The notes beneath the pieces were generated by a model. It did no database searches, was not told where the DNA came from, and saw nothing but the letters and a program-made list of their open reading frames with translations. Made by a program: the position numbers and the translations under genes. From Hetaerina americana (Eukaryota; Arthropoda; Insecta; Odonata; Calopterygidae), in contig JAKTNV010000020.1 of the NCBI GenBank assembly GCA_022747635.1, positions 300,501-364,500 of the forward strand: a stretch of DNA of 64,000 nt. The letters run 5' to 3'. Within the stretch, counting starts at the first letter, position 1; every line of letters starts with the position of its first letter. This document shows, piece after piece, positions 10,720-20,099 of this stretch.

Positions 10720-12309
10720 ATGGTCGTACGTCGCGTAAACACGCTCGCCTTGCAAGTTGATGAGAAGGCGAAACCCCCTACTCCGTTGGAGGTCCACCTC
10801 TTTACACTAGAGTCGCTGGGCCTCACACCCGAAGAGATTGTGGCGATCCAATTTGGATATAACCGCCATTTGGTATTCCTGAAATTGGCAACTGAAGCTA
10901 CTATGAAGAGGATTCTAGATCTTATCCCACGAAAACTACCGTTTCCATCCAAAAATGATCCGAGGACGACGATTACTATTGACGAGACCTCCGGTAGCCC
11001 TTGTAATGTCAGGGTTCTATGTCTCCCCGTGGAGACCCCATTGGAAGATATAACAGGCGAGCTTCAGCGTTTTGGAAAAATCCATCGCTCGTGGGAGAAC
11101 AGGTGGGAGGGCGACAAATTGGCGCGCGTGTTAACAGGTACGAGAGTGGTGCGGATGACGGTCGAAAGAAATATCCCCTCGTACCTCCACATCGGCGGCA
11201 ACCGGGCCATCATCATCTACGAGGGTCAGCGCCGCACCTGCGCCCGTTGCAACCAAGAAGGCCACGAGCGCAAGACCTGCCCTCGGAACCAGGGAGGGAA
11301 GAGCTATGCGGAGGCAATGTTTTTGGCCTCTAATCCGAACACCGCCGAGGAGATAGATGAGCCCGAGATGGCTGTGGAGGAGAGGGCGCGGTCCCTGATA
11401 CTTATCGAGGGTGCGCCCCCAGCTGTTCCCGCCGAACCCCCGCATCCCCCTCCACTTGGAGGGAAATTTCAGAGGGAGCGAAAGTCGTCAACGGAAGAAA
11501 GGGATCCGAAGAAGAAGAGAACGGACGACATTGCACTGCTGATTTCGAACATCGATCAAGCTGCGGTCCCTACCAGCTCGGATACACACTCACGACCACC
11601 GGCTCCTATCTCCGTGACCCCGTCAAAAGAGGACAGATCATCCTGCGTCCTTCCTTTCTCTGGCCACGCCAACGATGCGTTCTCCCCGCAATCCTTGCTT
11701 CACGGGCTGCTAACTCCCCAAGAATCACGGGTGACAGCGGGGGAGGATGTATCCGATTGCGACTGTCCCCCTTCCTCAACGGCGGGTCCCTCCATTATGG
11801 TATCACGGAAAATCAAGAAAGTATCACCGGCCGCGGAAGTTGACACATGTACGAGCAAAACCTTGTCGACGTCAACAATCCCAGACATTCCATCGTCATT
11901 CTCCTTTGAGGACAGCCAAGGTGTCGACGATCTTCCCAGGGCTCCTCTAGAGGCGGACCAATTCGACCGATCTCCTCTAATTTCTCCCGATGGGGCCCCT
12001 TCGGCAGAAGACCACCAGTCCGCCACCCCGCCCCCCCCTGAGGCCACCTCCTGGGCTGGGACGGCCCACAGCTCTGCTCGCTCGAACAGGGCCCCCCGTG
12101 GAATGCCGCCAAGTAACCCGCTCTTCGTAGAAACCACGGCTGGGTCTTCCTCTTCAGACGAGGTCGGAGGGGAGGTATGCGGTGGCAACTCGAGACCTCG
12201 ATCGTCGACCCGTCGGACGAAGCGTCCTGGGAAGCGGCGAAGCACTCGTCGCCCGGGTTCGAGCCGCGACCGAAGCGACGTAAGCCATGACCAGGACTCT
12301 GGTAAGTGA
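10720..12309 (+). CDS. LINE ORF1 protein (gag-like, CCHC zinc knuckle), copy 1
   Basis: A 529-residue protein starting at the ATG at 10720 (context TTTCAAAATGG); the open frame extends upstream but without an ATG. Residues from about 20 to 155 look like a folded, RRM-like nucleic-acid-binding region, ending in a CCHC knuckle CARCNQEGHERKTC (C-x2-C-x4-H-x4-C) near residue 180. The C-terminal half is low-complexity, rich in Ser, Pro, Glu and Asp, and the last 40 residues are very basic (RRTKRPGKRRSTRRPGSSR). ORF1 proteins of this type bind element RNA and form the ribonucleoprotein needed for transposition. The stop codon TGA shares its A with the ORF2 ATG (TGATG). No frameshift or stop is present. 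Copy 2 encodes the same protein with few changes. Confidence 0.9.
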   Translation: MVVRRVNTLALQVDEKAKPPTPLEVHLFTLESLGLTPEEIVAIQFGYNRHLVFLKLATEATMKRILDLIPRKLPFPSKNDPRTTITIDETSGSPCNVRVLCLPVETPLEDITGELQRFGKIHRSWENRWEGDKLARVLTGTRVVRMTVERNIPSYLHIGGNRAIIIYEGQRRTCARCNQEGHERKTCPRNQGGKSYAEAMFLASNPNTAEEIDEPEMAVEERARSLILIEGAPPAVPAEPPHPPPLGGKFQRERKSSTEERDPKKKRTDDIALLISNIDQAAVPTSSDTHSRPPAPISVTPSKEDRSSCVLPFSGHANDAFSPQSLLHGLLTPQESRVTAGEDVSDCDCPPSSTAGPSIMVSRKIKKVSPAAEVDTCTSKTLSTSTIPDIPSSFSFEDSQGVDDLPRAPLEADQFDRSPLISPDGAPSAEDHQSATPPPPEATSWAGTAHSSARSNRAPRGMPPSNPLFVETTAGSSSSDEVGGEVCGGNSRPRSSTRRTKRPGKRRSTRRPGSSRDRSDVSHDQDSGK

Positions 12310-15300
12310 TGTCCGGTGCCCATAGCTGTCCTCTCATTCCACCAATGAATATTGTTTCGCTTAATATTGCTGGCGTTTATAGCGCTTTAAAAATTGCAGT
12401 CCTCCAACGTTTTCTCCGCGACCTTAGGGCTGATGTAATCCTCCTTCAAGAGGTAAAGGAGGACATAGTCTGGGATGCGAACATCTTTCAGGCTATCGGC
12501 AATTTCGCCGAAAGTCATTCTGGCACCACCACCCTAGTCCGAAATGGCATTCCGTTCTCTCATGTTCGCCGCCACCCCTCGGGCCGAATAACGTCCGTTA
12601 TCGTGAATGGTATCCATATCACAAACCTTTACGCTCCCTCCGGTGAGCGCGCGAGGGCAGAGCGCGAAACATATTTCAATGAACTTCTCCTCCCGTACCT
12701 GTATTCCTTCTCGGGGAGGGCCATATTGGGGGGAGATTTTAACACTATCTACCGCCGAGAGGATAGTGCCTCGAACAGGGATAACGTGACATACTATCCA
12801 AGCCGGGCGCTCTCACTGATGCTCGACTCCATTAGAGCGATTGACGCAGTGCGTTCTTATTGCGCCGGTCCCGCCCCCTTCACGCGATCAGGGCCTAACT
12901 CTCGGACGCGGATTGACTACCTCTTCGTCTCGACATCCCTAAAGAATGATGTCCAGACAGTGGACACCCTCCCGGTGTCCTTCTCTGATCACTGCGCAGT
13001 GATCATTGGAGTTACGTGCCCGGACACAACCCCGGGCGCGCACGTCCACCGCTGCGGCTCCGTGTGGCGCATGGACCTCCGCGTGTTGGAGGACGCGACT
13101 CGTCGTGATTCTATCCGCACCCGGGTGTGTGCACTGATCGCGGCACTCCGTCCCGGTGCAAACCTCGCTCTATGGTGGGACGAGGTTTTCAAACCCCACA
13201 TTGTCACCCACATCAAAAGGCAAACTTTGGAGTGGCGTAGGGAAAAGAACTACACCATCTCCTTCTACCGCCGAGCGCTGGAAGAGCTCCTGCGTAAGGA
13301 TGTGGCGCCGGAGGGTTTCCACGCCCAAGTTTCGTCCCTAAAAAAAATTATCCTGGGCCACGAGCTCCAAAAATACGCTCCCCAACAGTGGCAAAAAGAA
13401 CTGGACACGGATAAAGGGGGCCCCCTAACGCTATCTGAGCTTCGGCGCTGGATGAAATCCAACTCTGGCTCCGATATAGACAGAATCCCTGTCAGAGAAT
13501 CTGCCGCCGGTGACACCGACCTCCTTAAGGAAGCGGGCCGGCACTTTCAAAACACCTTTAACAGGTATCCTCCATGGAAGGAGGGAGACGCACCCCCTCT
13601 CCCCCCTCTCCCTACGCTTCCTACAGATCAAAAAGACGATCTTTGTCGAGACATAAGTTCAGACGAACTGGACTGCGTCTCGTCCATGTTCCCGAAGGGC
13701 AAAGCACCCGGCTTGGACGGCCTACCCTTTGAATTTTATTTAGCGTACTGGGATGTTTTAAAACCTATTTTAACCCACCTTTTTAACTGTATTTTAGCTA
13801 GCGGCTCTCTGACTGCAAGTCAGAGGACCGCCGTGATAACGCTTATACCAAAGAAGACGCGGCCAAAGTCGTTCAACGACTTCAGGCCAATCGCCCTTTT
13901 AAACGCAGACTATAAAATATTGGCGCACGTCCTACGATGTAGAATGACGGCTGCTGCCGACATCGTCCTCTCTCCATCCCAGTACGCCGTGTCGAAAACG
14001 CGAAACATTTTCGATGCAGCACTTTTAATTCGTGACATCATTTTTTCCGCCCCCTTGTATGGTGATCGTTTTTTATCACTCGTGGCTATCGATCTTGAGA
14101 AAGCATTTGACCTGGTCCGGATCGAATGGATTCTCACCGTGCTCAAGAAGATGGCCTTCCCCGAGTACTTCATTCGTGCCGTATCAACGATGTATAACGG
14201 AATATACTCTATAATTAGGATAAACAATGCCACCTCGCCGCCCATCCCCGTCAGTAACTCCGTTCGGCAGGGCTGCCCACTGTCAATGCTGCTGTTCGCC
14301 CTTGCCTTAGACCCCATACTCAGACGACTACAGAGCAGTGGAATCGGGGTACGTCGTCACGGCGCCGTCTGCCTGGGCGTCGCATACGCTGACGACATAA
14401 CGCTCTTCGTAGACGACCCGTCCCACATGGCCCTAGCCCACGACATATTAAAGTCATATGAGCAGGGTGGTATCTTCCTCAATAACCGGAAATCCGGGTT
14501 TTTGCTGCTGAAGGGCGACCGGCCCTCGAACTCCATCGGTTGGTCAGAAGCGCCCTCGCTCAAAATCTTGGGGTTCTGGTGGGAGAGGGAGTTGGCTCCC
14601 ACGATTGAGCGAAACTGGGGAATTATTGACCATCATGTAAAATGGAGTGTTGGAAAGCTTTCACTCCCTTCCCTCCCGATCGTGACCCGCGTCCGCCTCC
14701 TCAATCAGATTGTCTTCCCAAGGATATGGTATGTGGCCCATCTATGGCCCTTACCCACTAAATACAACGCATACTTTATTAGAGTGTCCAACCAAATGAT
14801 CTGGAATGGCTACGTAAAGAAAGTGTCCCGAAACCAGCTCTATGGCCCGTTTGAGCAGGGTGGTCTCAATTTAACCGATACAGCTCTAAAGGCGAAGGTG
14901 GTCTACGCGAAGCTTAGCCTGCGCATCCTCGGCGGTGACGACGCGTGGCGCAAGGCACTCCTCAAGGACGCGTGGCAGGAACTCGCGCGCGACGTATGCC
15001 ACCGGAGGGCATTTGATGAAACGAAAAAAGTCGCTTCTCTCCTGCGAGATGGAGAAGCAATTCGGGTGAAGACCCTGTATGTCAGAGCGCTTACCGAGCA
15101 GCAACAAGATACATTAAAAAGAACGATTTCTTGGAAAAACTGGGCGACCAGCAGGGCGAACGATGAGGCACGTAGTGGAATGTTTAACCTAATCGCGAAC
15201 ACAGTCATGACGAGGGAAGTGAGGCACCATCTTCGGCTAGCCGATTCGCCCCTTTGTCCGTCATGCGGTCGAATAGACAACGTCGCACATCTCATCCTTG

Positions 15301-15587
15301 GATGCAACGATAAAATCAGAGAATGGGAAGCTCTAAAAAAGATCTATAAAACCTGGGACGTGTTCGGTGGTGGTGCCATTACCGACATGAATCTGATCAC
15401 CTTGAACTTTCGGCTCTTTCCGAGCTTCAAATCCTTCATAATGACCACCCTAATCGTGGAATTCACACAGATGAGAACCGCGAATAAACATTCCGCTAAA
15501 GGCATGCAAGCATTGGTGGAACGGATGTGGCTGCCCCCGGTACCGGACACACTTCGTCCGTGGTTAAAAAGTTGTTTTTCTGAATAA
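12309..15587 (+). CDS. LINE ORF2 protein (endonuclease, reverse transcriptase), copy 1
   Basis: A 1,092-residue polyprotein. Residues 1-240 form an APE-type endonuclease with LLQEV, NLYAPSG, GGDFNTI, RIDYLFVS and SDHCAV in the expected order. A linker to about 440 is followed by RT: KGKAPGLDGLPFEFY, FNDFRPIALLNADYKI, LVAIDLEKAFD (catalytic Asp), SVRQGCPLSMLLFALALDP and AYADDITLF (YADD catalytic pair). The C-terminus has CPSCGRIDNVAHLILGC (C-x2-C-x7-H-x4-C). All catalytic motifs are present, so it may be active. The start is the ATG of the TGATG overlap with ORF1, which suggests translation by termination-reinitiation, as shown for the insect element SART1 (there UAAUG). It would carry out target-primed reverse transcription in the nucleus. 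Confidence 0.92.
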   Translation: MSGAHSCPLIPPMNIVSLNIAGVYSALKIAVLQRFLRDLRADVILLQEVKEDIVWDANIFQAIGNFAESHSGTTTLVRNGIPFSHVRRHPSGRITSVIVNGIHITNLYAPSGERARAERETYFNELLLPYLYSFSGRAILGGDFNTIYRREDSASNRDNVTYYPSRALSLMLDSIRAIDAVRSYCAGPAPFTRSGPNSRTRIDYLFVSTSLKNDVQTVDTLPVSFSDHCAVIIGVTCPDTTPGAHVHRCGSVWRMDLRVLEDATRRDSIRTRVCALIAALRPGANLALWWDEVFKPHIVTHIKRQTLEWRREKNYTISFYRRALEELLRKDVAPEGFHAQVSSLKKIILGHELQKYAPQQWQKELDTDKGGPLTLSELRRWMKSNSGSDIDRIPVRESAAGDTDLLKEAGRHFQNTFNRYPPWKEGDAPPLPPLPTLPTDQKDDLCRDISSDELDCVSSMFPKGKAPGLDGLPFEFYLAYWDVLKPILTHLFNCILASGSLTASQRTAVITLIPKKTRPKSFNDFRPIALLNADYKILAHVLRCRMTAAADIVLSPSQYAVSKTRNIFDAALLIRDIIFSAPLYGDRFLSLVAIDLEKAFDLVRIEWILTVLKKMAFPEYFIRAVSTMYNGIYSIIRINNATSPPIPVSNSVRQGCPLSMLLFALALDPILRRLQSSGIGVRRHGAVCLGVAYADDITLFVDDPSHMALAHDILKSYEQGGIFLNNRKSGFLLLKGDRPSNSIGWSEAPSLKILGFWWERELAPTIERNWGIIDHHVKWSVGKLSLPSLPIVTRVRLLNQIVFPRIWYVAHLWPLPTKYNAYFIRVSNQMIWNGYVKKVSRNQLYGPFEQGGLNLTDTALKAKVVYAKLSLRILGGDDAWRKALLKDAWQELARDVCHRRAFDETKKVASLLRDGEAIRVKTLYVRALTEQQQDTLKRTISWKNWATSRANDEARSGMFNLIANTVMTREVRHHLRLADSPLCPSCGRIDNVAHLILGCNDKIREWEALKKIYKTWDVFGGGAITDMNLITLNFRLFPSFKSFIMTTLIVEFTQMRTANKHSAKGMQALVERMWLPPVPDTLRPWLKSCFSE

Positions 15588-15864
15588 CTGTGCTTCAAAG
15601 CTATCAATAATTCCAACCAAATCTAATGTTCCGTCGCTAATCCAAATAATTCCTTCTATATTTTGTGAACCCTGCCTTTATTATTTCCTTCCACAGTATT
15701 GTTCATGGTCACAATTGTTTTATGCCATGTATATGAATTTATGTCTATGTAAGTGTGTAACCATAATAAGGAAAAAAATATTCTGTAACCATAATCTGTA
15801 AGCTGACAATGTGTACAATGTAAACACTAGCAGTGTAACATACTAGACCGAATAAAAATAAATT

Positions 15865-16048
15865 GAACCATAGCTCAAGTGGTTAAGAGCATCCGCCCGG
15901 CAAGTGGAAAGATCCGGTGTTCGAGTCCCGGTTGAGGAGATATTTTTACTCTTGTGATCCGTTCGATTCCGCCTTCCCCACCTCTATTGTGTTCGTCCTT
16001 TATACGTGTTCCTATCCCTTTTCCTTATATATGTTTCTGTATATATGA
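15865..16048 (+). repeat. tRNA-derived SINE-like sequence, 3' flank of Tx1-like copy 1
   Basis: Immediately after the LINE 3' UTR, a tRNA-like head (15865-15940) has A-box-like TAGCTCAAGTGG and B-box-like GTTCGAGTCCCGG, with an anticodon-type stem TCCGC/GTGGA around the loop CCGGCAA. A tail TATTTTTACTCTTGTGATCC to about 16,048 matches, inverted, the sequence 5' of the LINE. The same head and tail follow copy 2. It may be a SINE into which the LINE inserts, or a tRNA-like part of the LINE's own 3' end. Confidence 0.75.

Positions 16049-16110
<62 letters not shown>
16049..16110. repeat. (TA)n microsatellite
   Basis: About 60 bases of pure TA dinucleotides close the SINE-like tail. They are followed by T-rich DNA to about 16,200. 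Confidence 0.95.
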
Positions 16111-16114
<4 letters not shown>

Positions 16115-16306
16115 CTTTAGCTTTTTTTTCTCAATCTTTTATCAATTTTTTTTAATATTATATTTTTATCATATTTATTTATTTTTTTTCTTATTTTTTT
16201 CCAAGGACCAACTATTGGCTTTTGGTTGCCCGACAAGCCCGCAAACACTGGGTCGAGTCGGGGCCAATTGCCCCAATTGTTATATAAGTGGCTACATGAT
16301 GCCTTC

Positions 16307-17110
16307 TTATATATAATTTGTAATAAAAGATTTTAACAAAGTATTAACGAAATATTTACAATTAGAGAACCCTTGTTTAACTGCACTAAATATTTTCGCA
16401 CTTATAAAAGAAATAAAAGTCGTTGGAAAGAATTCGGTTTTGTTACTAAAATTTAATTTCTTTTGGAAGTCTGTAGCTCGGACGGCGTTTTCTATGTAGG
16501 GAGTATCCCATATGTTTTTTGTAAGCGTGTTTCGTGGAAGGGACCTCTCGAGTCGTTTGGCTTGCGCTCGAATGAAGTCGTGTACTTTAGGTATTTTGTG
16601 TGCGTTTCTGATCTCCTGTATCGGTACGAGTTTACTCTGGTTTGTGAGGTAGCGAAGTGTTTTATTCTGGAATGTTTCTAAGCGATTTCTGTCGGTTTTT
16701 GTCGCGTTCCCGAAAATTTCGCAACCGTACAGCATCCTGGGACGGATATAGGAAAGATATAATCTGATTTTTACTCGGTGCGTGAGGCGCGATTTGGAGC
16801 ACGAGAGTGGAGACCAATTCCAAAGAAACTGCGGGAGATGCCGCAACAGGCATCTCCCGCAGAGAGGACGCCTCGGTAGCTTAAGTGGCTAAAGCACTCG
16901 ACCGGATATTGAGGGATCTGGGTTCGAGTCCCAGTCAAGGCGAATGATTTTTACGCTCTGAAATTGTTGCATTGGAGACCAAAGTGCTCTTGTGCCCCTT
17001 GCTATTTGTAAGGCATGCTGTACGTGCGTGGCCCATATCAGTCTGTAATCGAAATGTATCCCTAAGAATTTGTGTGAGAATTTCGTCGGAATACGCACGG
17101 ATTAAAAGGT
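16307..17110 (-). pseudogene. Jockey-like ORF2 C-terminal region, split by a SINE
   Basis: On the minus strand the upstream part (about 17,110-16,983) encodes a typical RT C-terminal start (an LRDTFRLQTDMGHA-like stretch ending ALWSP). After the SINE insertion it resumes with YLSYIRPRMLYGCEIFGN and continues to the end of the domain at 16,307. In Jockey elements the YKSILRPIWTYG-type motif lies at this place. The frame reading out of the SINE (MRHLPQFLWNW...) is an artefact of the insertion. Confidence 0.75.
16818..16972 (+). mobile_element. tRNA-derived SINE with hairpin leader, 10-bp target-site duplication
   Basis: A 155-bp insertion flanked by TGGAGACCAA at 16808-16817 and 16973-16982. 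It has a hairpin leader (14-nt arms 16829-16842 and 16849-16862), a tRNA-like head (16870-16941) and a short tail ending GAAATTGTTGCAT. The tRNA-like part folds well: a perfect T stem CTGGG/CCCAG, an anticodon stem CTCGA/TTGAG, and an acceptor with 6 of 7 pairs. Position 33 is C rather than U, so a working tRNA is unlikely. Related copies lie at 54.86-54.95 and 55.17-55.28 kb. The host sequence is the Jockey-like ORF2. Confidence 0.85.
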
Positions 17111-17308
17111 TAAAGGTTTTTTTGGGAGATAGTTTCGTTTCCTTCGAAAGTCGACAACAACGCTTTTCTCGGCATTAATTGTGACTTTCGAGTCGACGGT
17201 CCACTTTTCAAGTAAAGAGAGGTGGTTTTGGATCTTTCGGAAGGCACAAGTGCCGCTTCAAGATCTTGCCGCGATAGCAGTATCGCCGGCGAACATTAAA
17301 GTGAGAGT

Positions 17309-17851
17309 TTATGGAGAAGAAGGAAGATCATAGACATAGAAGTTGAAGAGAATAGGAGATAGTATGGCGCCCTGCGGCACGCCACAGTTTATCTGTTTCC
17401 TGGCTGACAGAGCTCCGTTTTCGGCGACATGTATGGATCGTGAAGCGAGAAAACTTTGGAACATCATGATGAGATGTATTGGTACCCCGATTTTAATTAA
17501 CTTAAGTATCAATCCATCATGCCAAACTTGGTCAAATGCCTTGGCCACATCCAAGAACAAAACCGCAATGTGTTGGTTGTTCTGCATGCCGTGGCTGATA
17601 TACTCTGCTAGTCTGAGTATTTGCAGGGAGGTGGAATGTCCTTCCCGGAATCCCATTTGTTCTGGTCGTATTACGTCGTTGGTCCGTAGGAAGAGGTTTA
17701 GACGGGCTTTCGAAATTGATTTAAACAGTTTTGAAATAGAGGAAAGTAAAGAAATAGGTCTGCGGTTTAAGGGAATTGTCGGGTCTTTGCCTGTCTTGGT
17801 AAGCAGGCCTCCTACCACAAGGTTGGTAAGCTGAATAGATGTCAAGGTCAC
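17309..17851 (-). pseudogene. Jockey-like reverse transcriptase core
   Basis: A 180-codon frame with RT motifs in order: RRPISLLSSISKLFKSI, EQMGFREGHSTSLQI, AVLFLDVAKAFDQVWHDGL (first catalytic Asp) and NCGVPQGAILSPILFNFYVYDLP. The YADD catalytic pair should follow but the frame ends before it. At the 5' side it joins the endonuclease start after an internal deletion near 17,835, so the protein cannot be functional. Confidence 0.85.
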
Positions 17852-18145
17852 CTATGGGAGTTGGGAGTCGTATTCCGACGCATTCGAGTGTACTAAGGGC
17901 GTGCCCTTTCAGTGCCTTGTGTTTTATTGAGGATTTTACTGCGATAAGCACGCCTCCACCGCGAGCGGTGGGGCGGTCTCGCCGATATGTGGTATAGTTT
18001 GGTATTTTGAGTGTGTGATTGGGGTTCAGATGTGTCTCCTGAAGGGCGACTACATCGAAATTGCCAGAGCTGATAACATGTTTGAATTCCCGTTGGCGGC
18101 CGAGTATGCCATTGCAATTCCAACTGAGGAGGCAAATGTTGCGGA
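17830..18145 (-). pseudogene. Jockey-like endonuclease N-terminal fragment
   Basis: The minus-strand reading encodes the opening of an APE-type endonuclease: ICLLSWNCNGI, a VVALQETHL motif with the catalytic Glu, then RGGGVLIAVKSS. The domain stops at about 17,830, where a deletion joins it to the RT fingers in another frame. The downstream GDFN and SDH motifs are absent. Confidence 0.75.
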
Positions 18146-19901
18146 GTTAACTTGTCATTAAGCTCGTGCAACTCGCATAATTGCTGAAGCATAAAGATTT
18201 TCTTCTCCGCTTTTGTCTTTAAGAGACTTAGCTGATTGTGAATGGACATGAAATATCCAAACAGGGGTTGTTCTCCGTGTGCGGTATTTGAAGCAGGAAG
18301 GTTTGGTAGGTGATTTGAAGAAGACGAAGAGGGAAGTGGAATAGAGCCGCCGGGCATTAGTGGGTTGATCACGTGGGGAGGAGGGATTCTGGGTGGAGGT
18401 AAGGAAGGAAAGGGATTGATGGCAGAAAGAGATGTTTGGTCCTGCAAACGACCTTGAGCACGGGCTGCCCAAGCATTCCCTGCAGGAGCCGGGGCAGGTA
18501 TGTATGTTTTCCCTCGGGCTGATCCTCGGGAAATTGTGTCACGCTTATCACGCGCCAATCGTCGCTGGTTTTCCCATTTATAAACGGGACAACCACGATA
18601 ATTGGCTGGGTGGTCCATTGGACAATTCACGCACCTCGCGGGCGTAGTGCGGTCTTTTTTTCGCATTCGTTAGTTAGGTACACTCCGGAGCACTTAACAC
18701 AACGAGGCCGAATGTCACAATAATTTTTTGTGCGTCCGAAGCCCTGGCATTTGTGGCACTGTATCACGCCCTTAGGTTTTATGAATTTGGTGATATTAAC
18801 TCGCATGGCCATAAGGTAATCTACTTTTAAGAGGTCACCTGGTTGCGGATCTTTCGTTAGAATTACGTGGAAGACTGGTATCAGTCTCTTGGTACCAGTG
18901 GTTTTCCCTAGATCTCTGTGTTTTGCGGTAGGTTTATTTGTAGTTAACTGGGTTACGCTTTTTGCAATGAACCCCAAACGTTGCAGTTCAGCCTCCAGGT
19001 CATTTGAGCTTACATCCCCTACAAGATTTCTAATACAGAAGTCACTGAGTCTGTCAGCTGGAATCCGGTAAGAAGAGAATTCCAATTCCCTTCTACGTGA
19101 GATTTCCTTTGTTTTGAAGTAGTCTTCTACGCTCGCGCAGTTTATTGCAACCCTGTTCAATCCTTTCAGGGTGCACTTGGGAGGAGTGAGAAGGTTTGCC
19201 GTCAGCTCCTTTGTCAGATCTACCCACCCAGAGACGTTATGGACTGTAATTGCTGGAATTTTTGGTGTTTTTGGGACGGAGGGCTGAGTCTCCATCACCT
19301 CAGGCGTGTCAATAGGAGCAAATCTTTTTGTTTCCGCAATTTCCGGGGATTCTACCACCCTGCGCCTTTTTAAGGGTGTGCCTTTTTTCCTAGAGACGAC
19401 AGTGAAGCTGTCGTCATCCTGACCATGCGAGGTTTGCGCTTGTGGGCCGGTGTGTGTGTTCTCGGCGAGCGGAAGGGCTAAATTGGCTTCCGCTGAAGAG
19501 GTAGACGGTATAGCGAGGCTATGGATTGTGGATTGGCTTGGTTGGTCGCACTCGGGGAAAATTGTGTCCGTCGCGTGCGGTTTGCCTGGATTTTGGGCTT
19601 TAAATTTAAGTAATGTTTGCCTGTTAATGGCCGCTATAGCTGCTGCTGCAGCAGGAGACGGTGAGGCTGGTGTTTGCATTTGTCTCGTATTACTAGTGCT
19701 TCCAGAATGCCTTTGCTTATCGGCCCCTACTGGTTTCGGTGTCGGGTCTGGCAAGCTGTTTTCCGCGTTTTTTGGAAGCTCGCTTGAAGGAAGGCCGTTT
19801 TTGTTCAGTGGCTCGAAGGTGTACACCGGTTTGAACATCCCCTGCAACGGCAGGGCAGGGGGCAGTGTTTTACCCTGTTTCTGAACCTTTTCAGTGACCA
19901 T
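17893..19901 (-). pseudogene. Jockey-like ORF1 (gag with zinc knuckles), frameshifted
   Basis: The first part (19901-18627, 424 codons) has a long Pro/Ser/Thr-rich N-terminus, a PRE_C2HC-like fold and then CCHC knuckles: CHKCQGFGRTKNYC and a second Cys-rich unit CVKCSG. A frameshift near 18,650 moves the reading to frame 18666-17893, which opens with CVNCPMDHPANYRGCPVY (third knuckle) and a Pro-rich tail. Three consecutive knuckles and this layout are typical of Jockey-clade gag. The product would bind element RNA. One frameshift separates an otherwise well-kept ORF1. Confidence 0.85.
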
Positions 19902-19925
19902 TACAAGAGACAGTATTCGCGTTTA

Positions 19926-20099
19926 AAGCAATGTGTTTCGGAGCAAGAATTTGCTCCGAAATGGTAGGATATCCCCGAAGGGGTTTACATTAAGATTATA
20001 GCGCACATTAACAATGCTACAATGTTGAAATTAGTCGTAAGAGTTAAAATTGGTTCCTTAAAATTAAAACTAGCTTATTACAGCGACTTGTACACCGTT
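19926..20099. other. Short AT-rich spacer
   Basis: No feature seen between the 5' end of the Jockey-like element and the next fragment of the same family. Confidence 0.5.

Larger units (their letters stand above)
10215..15870 (+). mobile_element. Full-length Tx1/L1-group-like non-LTR retrotransposon, copy 1
   Basis: About 5.65 kb: a 5' UTR of about 505 bases, ORF1 (gag-like, zinc knuckle), ORF2 (APE endonuclease, RT, C-terminal zinc finger) and a 3' UTR of about 280 bases. A second copy at 48.92-54.57 kb is nearly identical from the 5' start (near TGACGCCATCTCTTGG) through the 3' UTR, which defines the ends. Both ORFs are intact. There is no poly-A tail; the 3' UTR runs straight into a tRNA-like SINE sequence in both copies. 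The clade call rests on RT style (VAIDLEKAFD, SVRQGCPLSMLLF, AYADDITLF) and is by eye. R1-like clades share the two-ORF layout and remain an alternative. Confidence 0.85.
16300..19925 (-). mobile_element. Decayed Jockey-like non-LTR retrotransposon
   Basis: Minus-strand element with gag-like ORF1 (19901 down to about 17.9 kb, frameshifted), a truncated endonuclease start, RT (17.85-17.3 kb), the RT C-terminus (17.1-16.3 kb) and an AATAAA-like end near 16,320. The central part of ORF2, between the endonuclease N-terminus and the RT fingers, is missing. A SINE with target-site duplication splits the C-terminal part at 16,818-16,972. The Jockey-clade call is by eye from the gag zinc-knuckle region and RT motifs. 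Confidence 0.8.

Noticed and set aside
11700..12337. Long minus-strand frames inside the LINE ORF1
   Set aside because: They mirror the low-complexity coding strand of ORF1; both LINE copies show them at the same place.
15865..15940. Functional tRNA-Ala gene
   Set aside because: The anticodon stem is good, but the T stem has mismatches, the acceptor 5' strand is missing and position 33 is C.
16870..16941. Functional tRNA gene
   Set aside because: It lies inside a SINE insertion with target duplication, has C at position 33 before the anticodon and one acceptor mismatch. The related copies are equally imperfect.
17343..17834. 163-codon plus-strand frame
   Set aside because: Antisense shadow of the Jockey-like reverse transcriptase.
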